Shown here in pieces: positions 11,133 to 20,511 of a stretch of DNA of 64,000 bases. Under the pieces are notes generated by a model. It had not been told where the DNA came from. It was given only the letters and a program-made list of their open reading frames with translations, and did no database searches. The stretch is taken from positions 62,001 to 126,000 of the forward strand of contig BOKW01000010.1 in NCBI GenBank assembly GCA_016861185.1, written 5' to 3'. This DNA is from Betaproteobacteria bacterium (GTDB lineage: Bacteria; Pseudomonadota; Gammaproteobacteria; Burkholderiales; Burkholderiaceae_F). Numbering within the stretch: the first letter of the stretch is position 1; each line of letters starts with the position of its first letter. Both the position numbers and the translations under genes were made by a program.

Positions 11133-12263
11133 ATGGCAGCGGTTCCTTCCACCCCGGCTTCGGCGATTCCCGCGCTCGAGTACGTGCGCGCGATCGCGCC
11201 GTATCAGGCGGGCAAGCCGATCGAGGAGCTGGCGCGCGAGTTCGGGCTCGACCCGCGCGACATCGTCAAGCTCGCGTCGAACGAAAACCCACTCGGCATG
11301 CCGCAGTCCGCGCAGCGCGCGATCGCCGCGGCGATGGGAGAGTTGGGGCGCTATCCGGACTCCAATGGCTTCGCGTTGAAGGCGGCGCTGTCGGCGAAGC
11401 TCGGCGTGCCGGCGGACTGGATCACGCTCGGCAACGGCAGCAACGACATCCTCGAACTCGCCGCGGCGGCGATGCTGGCGCCCGGTCGAAGCTGCGTCTA
11501 CGCGCAGTATTCGTTCGCCGTGTATCCGCTCGCCACGCAGGCGCGCGGCGCGCGCGCGATCGTCGTGCCGGCGCGCGACTACGGCCACGATCTGGATGCG
11601 ATGCTCGCGGCGATCGCGCCCGACACGCGACTGATGTATGTCGCCAACCCGAACAACCCGACCGGCACCTTCGTCGAACCGGATCGCGTCGCCGCGTTTC
11701 TCGCGCGGGTTCCGCGCGAGGTCGTCGTCGTGCTCGACGAGGCGTACAACGAGTACCTGCCGACCGCGCTGCGCTTCGACAGCACGCAGTGGGTGCGGCG
11801 CTACCCGAATCTGCTCGTCTCGCGCACGTTCTCCAAGGCGTACGGGCTCGCGGGCCTGCGCGTCGGCTACGGCATCGCGCAGCCCGAGCTGACGGACCTG
11901 CTGAACCGCGTCCGGCAGCCGTTCAACGTGAACAGCGCCGCGCAGGCGGCGGCGGTTGCGGCGCTGGATGACGCGGAATTCCTCGCGCGCAGCTACGAGG
12001 TGAACCGGCAGGGCATGGCCGAGCTGACCGCGGCCTTCGGCAAGCCCGGGCTCGAGTACCTGCCGAGCTACGGCAACTTCGTGCTGGTCAGGGTCGGTCC
12101 GGCGGCGAAGGTCTATCAGGAGCTGCTCAGGCGCGGCGTCATCGTGCGTCCGGTCGCCAATTACGCGCTGCCCGAGTGGCTGCGCGTGACGATCGGGCTG
12201 CCCGAGGAAAACGCGAAGTTCCTGCGCGCGCTGCCCGAAGCGCTCGCCGCAGCGCGCGGATGA
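11133..12263 (+). CDS. hisC: histidinol-phosphate aminotransferase
   Basis: This 376-residue PLP-dependent class I/II aminotransferase converts imidazole acetol phosphate to histidinol phosphate; HisC2-type enzymes in aromatic operons can also transaminate aromatic keto acids. Visible landmarks are KLASNENPLG near the N-terminus, LGNGSNDILEL, PNNPTGTF, LDEAYNEY and the PLP lysine Lys235 in SRTFSKAYGLAGLRVGYG. The start is the ATG at 11133, preceded by GAGGG. Placement between pheA and tyrA suggests it serves aromatic amino acid synthesis as well as, or instead of, histidine synthesis. Its last bases overlap the tyrA start. Confidence 0.95.
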   Translation: MAAVPSTPASAIPALEYVRAIAPYQAGKPIEELAREFGLDPRDIVKLASNENPLGMPQSAQRAIAAAMGELGRYPDSNGFALKAALSAKLGVPADWITLGNGSNDILELAAAAMLAPGRSCVYAQYSFAVYPLATQARGARAIVVPARDYGHDLDAMLAAIAPDTRLMYVANPNNPTGTFVEPDRVAAFLARVPREVVVVLDEAYNEYLPTALRFDSTQWVRRYPNLLVSRTFSKAYGLAGLRVGYGIAQPELTDLLNRVRQPFNVNSAAQAAAVAALDDAEFLARSYEVNRQGMAELTAAFGKPGLEYLPSYGNFVLVRVGPAAKVYQELLRRGVIVRPVANYALPEWLRVTIGLPEENAKFLRALPEALAAARG

Positions 12264-13138
12264 AGCTCGCTCTGATCGGCGTCGGCATGATCGGCGGCTC
12301 GGTGGCGGCCGCGCTGCGCCGCGCCGGCGCGATCGACCGCGCGGTCGGGTTCGACGCCGACCCGAAGGCGGCGCGGCGCGGCGTCGATCTCGGCGTGCTC
12401 GACGCGGCGGCAGCGTCGGTCGAGGAAGCGGTGCGCGAGGCCGATCTCGTCGTGCTCGCGGTGCCGGTCGGCGCGATGAGAGAGGTCATGGCGGCAGCCG
12501 CGAAAGCCCTGCCGGCACACGCGATCGTCACCGATGTCGGCAGCACGAAGCTGTCGGTCATCGAAGCGGCGCGCGCAGCGCTTGGGGCGGCAAGCAGTTT
12601 TTCGATCCGCCGCTTCGTGCCGGGGCATCCGATCGCCGGCCGCGAACTGCCCGGTGTCGAGCACGCCGACGCCGAACTCTTTCGCGGCCGGCTGTACGTC
12701 TGCACGCCGATCGGAGAGACGAACGCGGAGGCACGCGCTTCCGTCGAGAGCCTGTGGCGGCGCATCGGCGCGCAGGTCGTGACGATGGATCCGGCCGAAC
12801 ACGACCGCGTGTTCGCGGCAGTCAGCCATCTGCCGCACCTGCTCGCCTTCGCACTGGTCGCGCGCATCGCCTCCGAACCCGACGGCGAACGCAAGCTCGG
12901 TTTCGCCGGCGCGGGTTTCCGCGATTTCACGCGCATCGCCGCGAGCAGCCCGGCGATGTGGCGCGACGTCTGCCTCGCGAACCGCGCGGCATTGAGCGAG
13001 GAGCTGCGCGGCTATCGCGCGCTGCTCGACGAGCTGCAGCGCGTGGTCGACGCCGGCGACGCTGCCGCGCTCGAAGCGACCTTCGAGCTGGCCAGCCGCA
13101 CCCGCCGCCGCCACGCGCGGACCTTCGATGCCGAGTGA
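12260..13138 (+). CDS. tyrA: prephenate / arogenate dehydrogenase
   Basis: This 292-residue NAD(P)-dependent enzyme makes the tyrosine precursor from prephenate or arogenate. The Rossmann loop [17 protein letters not shown] is at residues 7-23, with [10 protein letters not shown] and TDVGSTK following. The catalytic region shows [16 protein letters not shown] and [14 protein letters not shown], with its conserved histidines. It has no chorismate mutase domain, which fits a P-protein supplying prephenate. The ATG at 12260 overlaps the hisC stop as ATGA. The gene runs into aroA with an 11-base overlap, so the whole set is likely one operon. Confidence 0.95.
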   Translation: MKLALIGVGMIGGSVAAALRRAGAIDRAVGFDADPKAARRGVDLGVLDAAAASVEEAVREADLVVLAVPVGAMREVMAAAAKALPAHAIVTDVGSTKLSVIEAARAALGAASSFSIRRFVPGHPIAGRELPGVEHADAELFRGRLYVCTPIGETNAEARASVESLWRRIGAQVVTMDPAEHDRVFAAVSHLPHLLAFALVARIASEPDGERKLGFAGAGFRDFTRIAASSPAMWRDVCLANRAALSEELRGYRALLDELQRVVDAGDAAALEATFELASRTRRRHARTFDAE

Positions 13139-14456
13139 GCCGCGCGCAGTGAACGACCCCGACGTCCTGACGATCGAACCGATCGCGCACGCGGAAGGCG
13201 AAGTGCGGCTGCCGGGGTCGAAGAGCATTTCGAACCGAGCGCTGCTGCTGGCGGCGCTGGCCGACGGCACGACCGAACTCGACGGCCTGCTCGACGCCGA
13301 CGACACGCGCGTGATGGTTGCGGCGCTGCGTACGCTCGGCGTGGCGGTCGAGGTCGACGGCGAACGGGTGCGCGTCAAGGGCTGCGGCGGCGACTTCCCG
13401 GTGCGCGCAGCGGACCTGTTCATGGGCAACGCGGGCACCGCGATGCGCCCGCTCGCCGCGGCGCTCGCGTTCGCCGGCGGAAGCTACCGGCTCGATGGCG
13501 TGGCCCGGATGCGCGAACGCCCGATCGGCGATCTGGTCGATGCGCTGAACGCGCTCGGCGCGCGCATTGCGTACGAGAGCGCCCCCGGTTATCCGCCGAT
13601 CCGCATCGAACCGGCCGCGCTGGCCGCGCGCGATCGGGTCGACATCAAGGGCGACGTGTCGAGCCAGTTCGCGAGCGGCCTGTTGATGGCCGCGCCGCTC
13701 ATTGCGCCGCAGGGCGGTTTGACCGTACGCGTGGCCGGCGCGCTGATTTCGCAACCGTACGTGGCGCTGACGATCGCGCTGATGCGCCGCTTCGGGGTCG
13801 AGGTCGAGCGCGTCGATGCAGGCGGCGCGGCGTTTCGCGTGCCGCGCGCGCGGTATCGCACGCCGGGACGATTCGCGATCGAAGGCGACGCCTCCGGCGC
13901 GTCGTACTTCCTCGCGCTCGGTGCGTTGGCAGGCGGCCCCGTGCGCGTGTTCGGTGCGGGCCGCGCGAGCGTTCAGGGCGATATCGCCTTTGCCGGGCTG
14001 CTCGAACGAATGGGTGCTTCGATCCGCTGGGGCGATGACTGGATCGAAGCGCGCGCAGTGGGTCGACTGCGCGCGATCGACTATGACTGCACCGCGATTC
14101 CGGATGCGGCGATGACCGCGGCGGTTGCGGCACTCTTCGCCGACGGCACGACGCGGCTGACGGGCATCGGTTCGTGGCGCGTGAAGGAAACGGACCGGAT
14201 CGCCGCGATGGCGACCGAGCTGCGCAAGCTGGGGGCGGCGGTCGAAACCGGCGACGACTGGCTGAAGATCGAGCCGCCGTCACGGCTGCAGGAGGCGACG
14301 ATCGACACGTACGACGATCACCGGATCGCGATGTGCTTTGCGCTCGCCGCGGCCGGCGGCGTACCGGTCCATATCCGCGACCCGCAATGCGTCGCGAAAA
14401 CGTTTCCCGACTACTTCAACGCGCTGCGCTCGCTGCTGCGGCCGGCCGCGCACTGA
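13128..14456 (+). CDS. aroA: 3-phosphoshikimate 1-carboxyvinyltransferase (EPSP synthase)
   Basis: This 442-residue enzyme joins shikimate 3-phosphate and PEP in the sixth step of the shikimate pathway. [20 protein letters not shown] near residue 27 binds phosphate. [14 protein letters not shown], a class I glyphosate-sensitive motif, is near residue 103. [15 protein letters not shown] and the C-terminal [21 protein letters not shown] and DHRIAM motifs are intact. The start is uncertain: the ATG at 13128 overlaps tyrA by 11 bases, and an in-frame GTG at 13149 would remove seven residues. Its 3' end is overlapped on the other strand by a small DUF2061 gene (14416-14640). Confidence 0.96.
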   Translation: MPSEPRAVNDPDVLTIEPIAHAEGEVRLPGSKSISNRALLLAALADGTTELDGLLDADDTRVMVAALRTLGVAVEVDGERVRVKGCGGDFPVRAADLFMGNAGTAMRPLAAALAFAGGSYRLDGVARMRERPIGDLVDALNALGARIAYESAPGYPPIRIEPAALAARDRVDIKGDVSSQFASGLLMAAPLIAPQGGLTVRVAGALISQPYVALTIALMRRFGVEVERVDAGGAAFRVPRARYRTPGRFAIEGDASGASYFLALGALAGGPVRVFGAGRASVQGDIAFAGLLERMGASIRWGDDWIEARAVGRLRAIDYDCTAIPDAAMTAAVAALFADGTTRLTGIGSWRVKETDRIAAMATELRKLGAAVETGDDWLKIEPPSRLQEATIDTYDDHRIAMCFALAAAGGVPVHIRDPQCVAKTFPDYFNALRSLLRPAAH

Positions 14457-14640
14457 TGCTCGCCCAGGCGCGCTCGTGAAAGAAGTAGGCGACCGTGTTC
14501 GCGAGCGGCTCGAGCAGGGCGATCGCGCCGGCGATCGGCGCGCTGCCGGTCAGCGCGTACGCGACCGAAAAGGCGACCGCGAAGTGGACGACGGCGAAGG
14601 TGCCGGTCTTGGCCAGGCTCAGTTTCAGCGGGATGCGCAT
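14416..14640 (-). CDS. small DUF2061 membrane protein
   Basis: This 74-residue protein starts [32 protein letters not shown] and continues with [25 protein letters not shown]. That pattern (KT..F...HF.VAFSVAY..TG, then EP..NTV.Y..HE) matches the DUF2061 family of predicted two-helix inner-membrane proteins of unknown function. Two hydrophobic segments are visible at about 14-32 and 36-54. An AAGGAG sequence sits nine bases before the ATG at 14640, which decides the start over longer open-frame options. It lies antisense between aroA and cmk, and its last 41 bases overlap the aroA 3' end in a tail-to-tail arrangement. Confidence 0.82.
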   Translation of the reverse strand: MRIPLKLSLAKTGTFAVVHFAVAFSVAYALTGSAPIAGAIALLEPLANTVAYFFHERAWASISARPAAAASAAR

Positions 14641-14729
14641 GGCGGTGAACTCCTTCGATACGTGCGTAAGGTAGGGGCTGCGCCAGCGCGAATCCATTTG
14701 AATGTTCCAATGCGCCCGATAGCCCGCCG

Positions 14730-15389
14730 ATGAGTTCCTCCGTTCCCGTCATCGCGATCGACGGCCCGACCGCCTCGGGCAAGGGGACCGTCGCGCAGCG
14801 GGTCGCCGCCGCCCTCGGATTCCACTATCTGGACAGCGGCGCGCTGTATCGGCTCGTCGCGCTGCTGGCGCTCGAACGCGGCGTGGCCGCAGACGAAGCG
14901 GAACAGCTCGCACAACTTGCCGCGACGATGCGACCGCATTTCGCCGGGGACCGCATCGAACTCGCCGGTCGCGACGTGACCGACGCGATCCGCACCGAAG
15001 AGGTGAGCGCGATGGCTTCGCGCATCGCCGTGCACGCGCCGCTGCGCGCGGCACTGCTCGAACTGCAGAAGTCGTTCCGCCGCCCGCCCGGACTGGTCGC
15101 CGACGGGCGCGACATGGGCACCGTCGTATTCCCCGACGCGCGGCTGAAGGTGTACCTCACGGCGAGCGTCGAAGCGCGCGCGGAGCGGCGCTATAAGCAG
15201 TTGATCGAAAAAGGGATTCCGGCTAACATCGCGGCCCTTTCGGCGGATCTGCGCGCGCGCGACGAACGCGATTCCAGGCGTTCGGCCGCGCCGCTGAAAC
15301 CGGCGGAGGACGCGTACCAGCTCGATTCTTCGGCGCTCGCGATCGACGAGGTCGTCGCGCAGATCCTCGACTGGTATCGCAGGGTCTGA
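14730..15389 (+). CDS. cmk: cytidylate kinase
   Basis: This 219-residue kinase phosphorylates CMP/dCMP with ATP. The Walker A loop [11 protein letters not shown] is at residues 9-19, and LDSGALYR is the CMP-contacting segment. [24 protein letters not shown] and ARDERDSRR complete the family signature. Full family length. The cmk-rpsA order is conserved in proteobacteria. About 110 bases separate it from rpsA, leaving room for a separate rpsA promoter and leader. Confidence 0.96.
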   Translation: MSSSVPVIAIDGPTASGKGTVAQRVAAALGFHYLDSGALYRLVALLALERGVAADEAEQLAQLAATMRPHFAGDRIELAGRDVTDAIRTEEVSAMASRIAVHAPLRAALLELQKSFRRPPGLVADGRDMGTVVFPDARLKVYLTASVEARAERRYKQLIEKGIPANIAALSADLRARDERDSRRSAAPLKPAEDAYQLDSSALAIDEVVAQILDWYRRV

Positions 15390-15415
15390 GGGCGAGTCCC
15401 GCGGATCCAAGGGTG

Positions 15416-15446
15416 CGTGCAGAGCATCCCCGGATTTTTCTGCACG
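15416..15446 (+). promoter_or_regulatory. inverted repeat in the rpsA leader
   Basis: CGTGCAGA (15416-15423) and TCTGCACG (15439-15446) can form a perfect 8-bp stem with a 15-base loop, about 55 bases before the rpsA start. There is no T-run directly after it, so it is unlikely to be a terminator. The rpsA start itself has only a weak Shine-Dalgarno match, as is usual for autoregulated S1 genes. A regulatory role is inference. Confidence 0.35.
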
Positions 15447-15501
15447 TGGTGTTCAACTCCGCTCGGGCGCAAGGTCCGGGCGAGATTGAAAGTCTTTTTT
15501 C

Positions 15502-17208
<1,707 letters not shown>

Positions 17209-17223
17209 GCGGCGCCGACGCCC

Positions 17224-17568
17224 ATGTCCGAACCCAAGACGATGACCAAGTCGGAGCTGATCGCGCGGCTCGCCGAGCGCAATACGCGGCTCGCCGCGCG
17301 CGACGCCGACGAGGCGGTCAAGACGATCCTCGATGCGATGAGCGCCGCGCTCGCGGCGGGCAACCGGATCGAGATCCGCGGCTTCGGCAGCTTCGCGTTG
17401 AACTACCGACCGCCGCGCATCGGCCGCAATCCGAAGTCAGGCGAGCGCGTGCACGTACCCGCCAAGTTCGTTCCGCATTTCAAAGCGGGCAAGGAGTTGC
17501 GCGAGCGCGTCGACGGCATGGACAACGCGGCCGCGGCCGAGTCGGGCAAGCTCGAACCCGCGGGCTGA
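17224..17568 (+). CDS. ihfB: integration host factor subunit beta
   Basis: This 114-residue member of the HU/IHF family forms a heterodimer with IhfA that sharply bends DNA at specific sites. [14 protein letters not shown] opens the helical part. The beta-arm signature [44 protein letters not shown] is complete and includes the conserved arm-tip proline. It has about 15 more C-terminal residues than E. coli IhfB, rich in Ala and Glu. The N-terminus could be MSEPKTM (17224) or start at the internal Met seven codons on. A strong terminator follows. Confidence 0.96.
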   Translation: MSEPKTMTKSELIARLAERNTRLAARDADEAVKTILDAMSAALAAGNRIEIRGFGSFALNYRPPRIGRNPKSGERVHVPAKFVPHFKAGKELRERVDGMDNAAAAESGKLEPAG

Positions 17569-17593
17569 ACGGCGTCGCCGGTGATGTTCGGGA

Positions 17594-17619
17594 AGCCCCG
17601 CGCACGCGGGGCTTTTTTT
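17594..17619 (+). terminator. intrinsic terminator of rpsA-ihfB
   Basis: An 8-bp stem AGCCCCGC/GCGGGGCT with loop GCAC is followed by seven T, 26 bases after the ihfB stop. Confidence 0.9.
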
Positions 17620-17689
17620 CGTCCCGCTTCAGCCCGGGGCATGCGCGCGTGCCCCTTACAATCGCGCGCATGCGACGGAGCGTGCAGGC

Positions 17690-18043
17690 ATGAAGGCGAT
17701 CGCGTGGTTCGTTCGGCTGATCTTTTTCGCCGTCGTCCTGTGGTTCGCGCTGAAGAACACCACGCCGGTGCCGCTGCGGCTGACCGAAATGCTGTACTGG
17801 GACGACGTGCCGCTGATCGTCGTGATGCTCGCCTGCGTGCTGATCGGCGTAGCTGCCGGCACGATCGCGCTGGCGCCGCGCCTGTTCGCCCTGCGCCGGC
17901 AGGTGGCCGCGCTGCGCAGGCAGACCGAACGCACCGCGCCGGCGGACGCGGCGGCGGAACGCCTCGCCGATCAGGTCGCGAGCGCCGCGCGCAACGTCGG
18001 CGCGGTCGGCGAACTCGACGCGGACACGCGTTTTCCCCGCTGA
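17690..18043 (+). CDS. lapA: LapA domain (DUF1049) membrane protein
   Basis: This 117-residue protein has two transmembrane helices (about 5-23 and 44-67) separated by ALKNTTPVPLRLTEMLYW, the DUF1049/LapA pattern. A cytoplasmic coiled segment follows (FALRRQVAALRRQTERT). LapA is the small partner of LapB in controlling lipopolysaccharide synthesis through LpxC turnover. The lapA-lapB spacing is eight bases. TACAAT at 17657-17662 may be a -10, without a clear -35. In many bacteria lapAB follows rpsA-ihfB, as here. Confidence 0.85.
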   Translation: MKAIAWFVRLIFFAVVLWFALKNTTPVPLRLTEMLYWDDVPLIVVMLACVLIGVAAGTIALAPRLFALRRQVAALRRQTERTAPADAAAERLADQVASAARNVGAVGELDADTRFPR

Positions 18044-18051
18044 CCGCGGCG

Positions 18052-19224
18052 ATGTTCGAACTCGAAGCCTGGTACCTGATCGTGCTGCCGGTGCTGTTCG
18101 CGGCCGGGTGGTGGCTGCGCGGATTCGATTCGCGCGTACGCGCGGCCGACCGGGGCGGCGCGCCGCGCTCGGTGTTCCGCGGGCTGAACCTGCTGCTGAA
18201 CGAGCAGCCGGACAAGGCGATCGATGCCTTCATCGACGTCGTCAAGCTCGATCCCGAGACGATCGAGCTGCACTACGCGCTCGGCAACCTGTTCCGCCGG
18301 CGCGGCGAGGTCGACCGCGCGGTGCGCATCCACACGCATCTGCTCAACCGCGCCGACCTGCCGGCGCGCGAGCGCTCGAACGCGCTCGCCGAACTGGGCC
18401 AGGATTTCCTCAAGGGCGGGCTGCTCGACCGCGCCGAGGATGCGTTCGTGCGGCTGCTCGAGGATCCGCAGCACCGCTTCTCCGCGCTGCGCGCGCTGCT
18501 GCGCATCTACCAGATGGAGCGCGAGTGGATGAAGGCGATCGACTGCGCGCGGCGGCTGGAGCGCGAAGCGGGCGAATCGCATCAGGTCGCGGTCGCGCAG
18601 TTCTACTGCGAGCTGGCGGAGCAGGCGCTCGCGAAGGCGGACCTGGAGCGCGCGCAGTCGCATCTCGACGAAGCGCTCGTCGCCGACCGCAAGTCGGTCC
18701 GCGCCACGCTGCTCGCCGGCGACGTCGCGCTGCGCCGCGGCCAGCTCGACGACGCGATCAGGCACTGGTTGCGCGTCGAAGCGGCGTCGCCCGAGCACCT
18801 GCCGCTGGTTGCGGCACGGTTGACCGAAGCGATGGACAAGGCGGGCCGCCGCGAGGAGGCACTGAACCTGCTGCGGCGCGCGCTGCTCGACTGGCCTTCG
18901 ATCGACCTGCTCGAAGTCGCCTACCAGCGCGTCGGCGAGTGGGAGGGCTCGGGTGCCGCCGAAGTCCTGCTGCGCGACGAACTGAAGCGCCACCCCTCGC
19001 TGCTCGGCTTCGAGAAGCTGCTCGCGCTGCGCAGCGCACAGGTCAAGGGTGATCCCGAGCTCGACCTGCTGCGCACGCTGATCCACGCGCAGACGCGCAA
19101 GCTGGCGCGCTACCGTTGCAGCAAGTGCGGTTTTCGCGCGCGCGAGTTCCACTGGCAATGCCCGGGCTGCACGAGCTGGGACAGCTATCCGCCGCGGCGC
19201 GTCGAGGAACTGGACGCGGCATGA
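18052..19224 (+). CDS. lapB: lipopolysaccharide assembly protein B (TPR protein)
   Basis: This 390-residue protein has an N-terminal membrane anchor (residues 5-22, YLIVLPVLFAAGWWLRG), about nine TPR units from residue 43 (GLNLLLNEQPDKAIDAFIDV, HYALGNLFRRRGEVDRAVRIH, ELGQDFLKGGLLDRAEDAF) and a C-terminal rubredoxin-type metal knuckle, CSKCGFRAREFHWQCPGC. That order is specific to LapB/YciM, which recruits FtsH to degrade LpxC and couples LPS synthesis to transport. ftsH is also in this window, at 55.5 kb. The ATG at 18052 is used because the anchor begins there. The gene overlaps the next one by ATGA. Confidence 0.95.
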   Translation: MFELEAWYLIVLPVLFAAGWWLRGFDSRVRAADRGGAPRSVFRGLNLLLNEQPDKAIDAFIDVVKLDPETIELHYALGNLFRRRGEVDRAVRIHTHLLNRADLPARERSNALAELGQDFLKGGLLDRAEDAFVRLLEDPQHRFSALRALLRIYQMEREWMKAIDCARRLEREAGESHQVAVAQFYCELAEQALAKADLERAQSHLDEALVADRKSVRATLLAGDVALRRGQLDDAIRHWLRVEAASPEHLPLVAARLTEAMDKAGRREEALNLLRRALLDWPSIDLLEVAYQRVGEWEGSGAAEVLLRDELKRHPSLLGFEKLLALRSAQVKGDPELDLLRTLIHAQTRKLARYRCSKCGFRAREFHWQCPGCTSWDSYPPRRVEELDAA

Positions 19225-19544
19225 CACTCGGATCGCGGATTGCGGATTGCGGATGGCGCTGGGCGACAGCCTGGCTCGTGTGCTTGCTGCCGCTCGCGGC
19301 GGTCGCGCTGGAGATCAACACCGCGACGCGCGCGGAGCTGGAGCAGTTGAACGGCGTCGGCGTGGCGATGGCCGAGCGCGTGCTGAACGAGCGGGCGAAA
19401 GCGCCGTTTCGCGACTGGGACGACCTGCAGCGACGGGTCAAGGGCATGCGCGGTGCGCGCAGCGAACGCCTGCAGGGGCAGGGCGTCACGGTCAATGGCA
19501 TTCCCGGGTCGCGCGCGGCGCGCGACGACGAACGCAAACGCTGA
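19221..19544 (+). CDS. ComEA-like helix-hairpin-helix DNA-binding protein
   Basis: This 107-residue protein has an N-terminal hydrophobic export or anchor segment (about 14-30, TAWLVCLLPLAAVALE) followed by NTATRAELEQLNGVGVAMAERVLNERAKAPFRDWDDLQRRVKGMRG. This is a tandem helix-hairpin-helix motif as in ComEA, which binds incoming DNA in the periplasm during natural transformation. The ATG at 19221 overlaps the lapB stop. Residues 4-12 (GSRIADCGW) are encoded by four tandem heptamers, an odd origin for a signal peptide n-region, so translation might begin elsewhere. The lapB-comEA-cysM order resembles Burkholderia, where heptose genes usually intervene. Confidence 0.8.
   Translation: MTLGSRIADCGWRWATAWLVCLLPLAAVALEINTATRAELEQLNGVGVAMAERVLNERAKAPFRDWDDLQRRVKGMRGARSERLQGQGVTVNGIPGSRAARDDERKR
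19230..19257 (+). repeat. heptamer tandem repeat, 4 units, inside a coding start
   Basis: Four contiguous 7-bp units (GGATCGC, GGATTGC twice, GGATGGC) begin nine bases into the ComEA-like gene, right after the lapB stop. Confidence 0.75.
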
Positions 19545-19551
19545 GCAGACG

Positions 19552-20457
19552 ATGAAGTACGCAACGATCGAATCGACCATCGGCAATACCCCGCTGGTGC
19601 GCTTGCAGCGCATTCCCGGCGCCGACAACGAACGGCGCGGCAACGTGATCCTCGGCAAGCTGGAGGGCAACAATCCGGGCGGATCCGTCAAGGACCGGCC
19701 GGCGTACTCGATGATCAAACGCGCCGAGGAGCGCGGCGAGATCAAGCCCGGCGACCGGCTGATCGAAGCCACCAGCGGCAACACCGGCATCGCGCTGGCG
19801 ATGATCGCGGCGATGAAGGGCTACCGGATGACGCTGATCATGCCGGACGATCTGTCGGCCGAGCGGCGCGCCAGCATGACCGCGTACGGCGCCGAGCTGA
19901 TCCTCACGCCCGCGGCCAAAGGCGGCATGGAGTACGCGCGCGATCTGGCGCTGGAAATGCAGGCGCGCGGAGAGGGCAAGGTGCTCGACCAGTTCGCCAA
20001 TCCGGACAACCCGCGCGCGCACTACGAGACGACCGGCCCCGAGATCTGGCGCGACACGGCGGGGCGCATCACGCACTTCGTCAGCAGCATGGGCACGACC
20101 GGAACGATCATGGGCGTCAGCCGCTTCCTCAAGGAGAAGAATCCGGCGATTGCGATCATCGGCGCGCAGCCCGCCGAAGGCTCGCGCATCGCCGGCATCC
20201 GCAAGTGGCCCGAGGCGTATCTGCCGAAGATCTACGACCGCTCGCGCGTCGACCGGCTGGAGTACGTGTCGCAGGCCGAGGCCGAGGAGACGGCGCGCAA
20301 GATGGCGGCGGTGGAGGGAATCTTCGGCGGCATTTCCTCGGGCGGCGCGCTCGCGATCGCGCTGCGCGTCGCCGCCGAAGTCGAGAACGCGACCGTCGTG
20401 TTCGTCGTTTGCGATCGCGGCGATCGTTATCTGTCGACCGGCGTGTTCCCGGCGTGA
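19552..20457 (+). CDS. cysM: O-acetylserine sulfhydrylase B (cysteine synthase)
   Basis: This 301-residue PLP enzyme of the beta family makes cysteine from O-acetylserine and sulfide or thiosulfate. IGNTPLVRL opens the fold. The PLP lysine is Lys47 in GGSVKDRPA, and EATSGNTGIALAM binds substrate. Phosphate contacts are in GTTGTIMG, and GGISSGGALAIA closes the site. ANPDNPRAHYETTGPEI fits the CysM subtype better than CysK. The ATG at 19552 lies seven bases after the ComEA-like gene. It converges with the fumarase gene across a short repeat-containing gap. Confidence 0.95.
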   Translation: MKYATIESTIGNTPLVRLQRIPGADNERRGNVILGKLEGNNPGGSVKDRPAYSMIKRAEERGEIKPGDRLIEATSGNTGIALAMIAAMKGYRMTLIMPDDLSAERRASMTAYGAELILTPAAKGGMEYARDLALEMQARGEGKVLDQFANPDNPRAHYETTGPEIWRDTAGRITHFVSSMGTTGTIMGVSRFLKEKNPAIAIIGAQPAEGSRIAGIRKWPEAYLPKIYDRSRVDRLEYVSQAEAEETARKMAAVEGIFGGISSGGALAIALRVAAEVENATVVFVVCDRGDRYLSTGVFPA

Positions 20458-20462
20458 GTTTC

Positions 20463-20483
20463 GTGATCCGCGATCGGTGATCC
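20463..20483 (-). repeat. heptamer tandem repeat, 3 units, between convergent genes
   Basis: Read on the minus strand the units are GGATCAC, CGATCGC and GGATCAC. Another single GGATCAC lies at 20503-20509. They fill the 54-base gap between the cysM stop and the fumarase stop. No intrinsic terminator is visible here. Confidence 0.65.
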
Positions 20484-20511
20484 GCTGCTCGCCGGGGGCA
20501 ACGGATCACGG

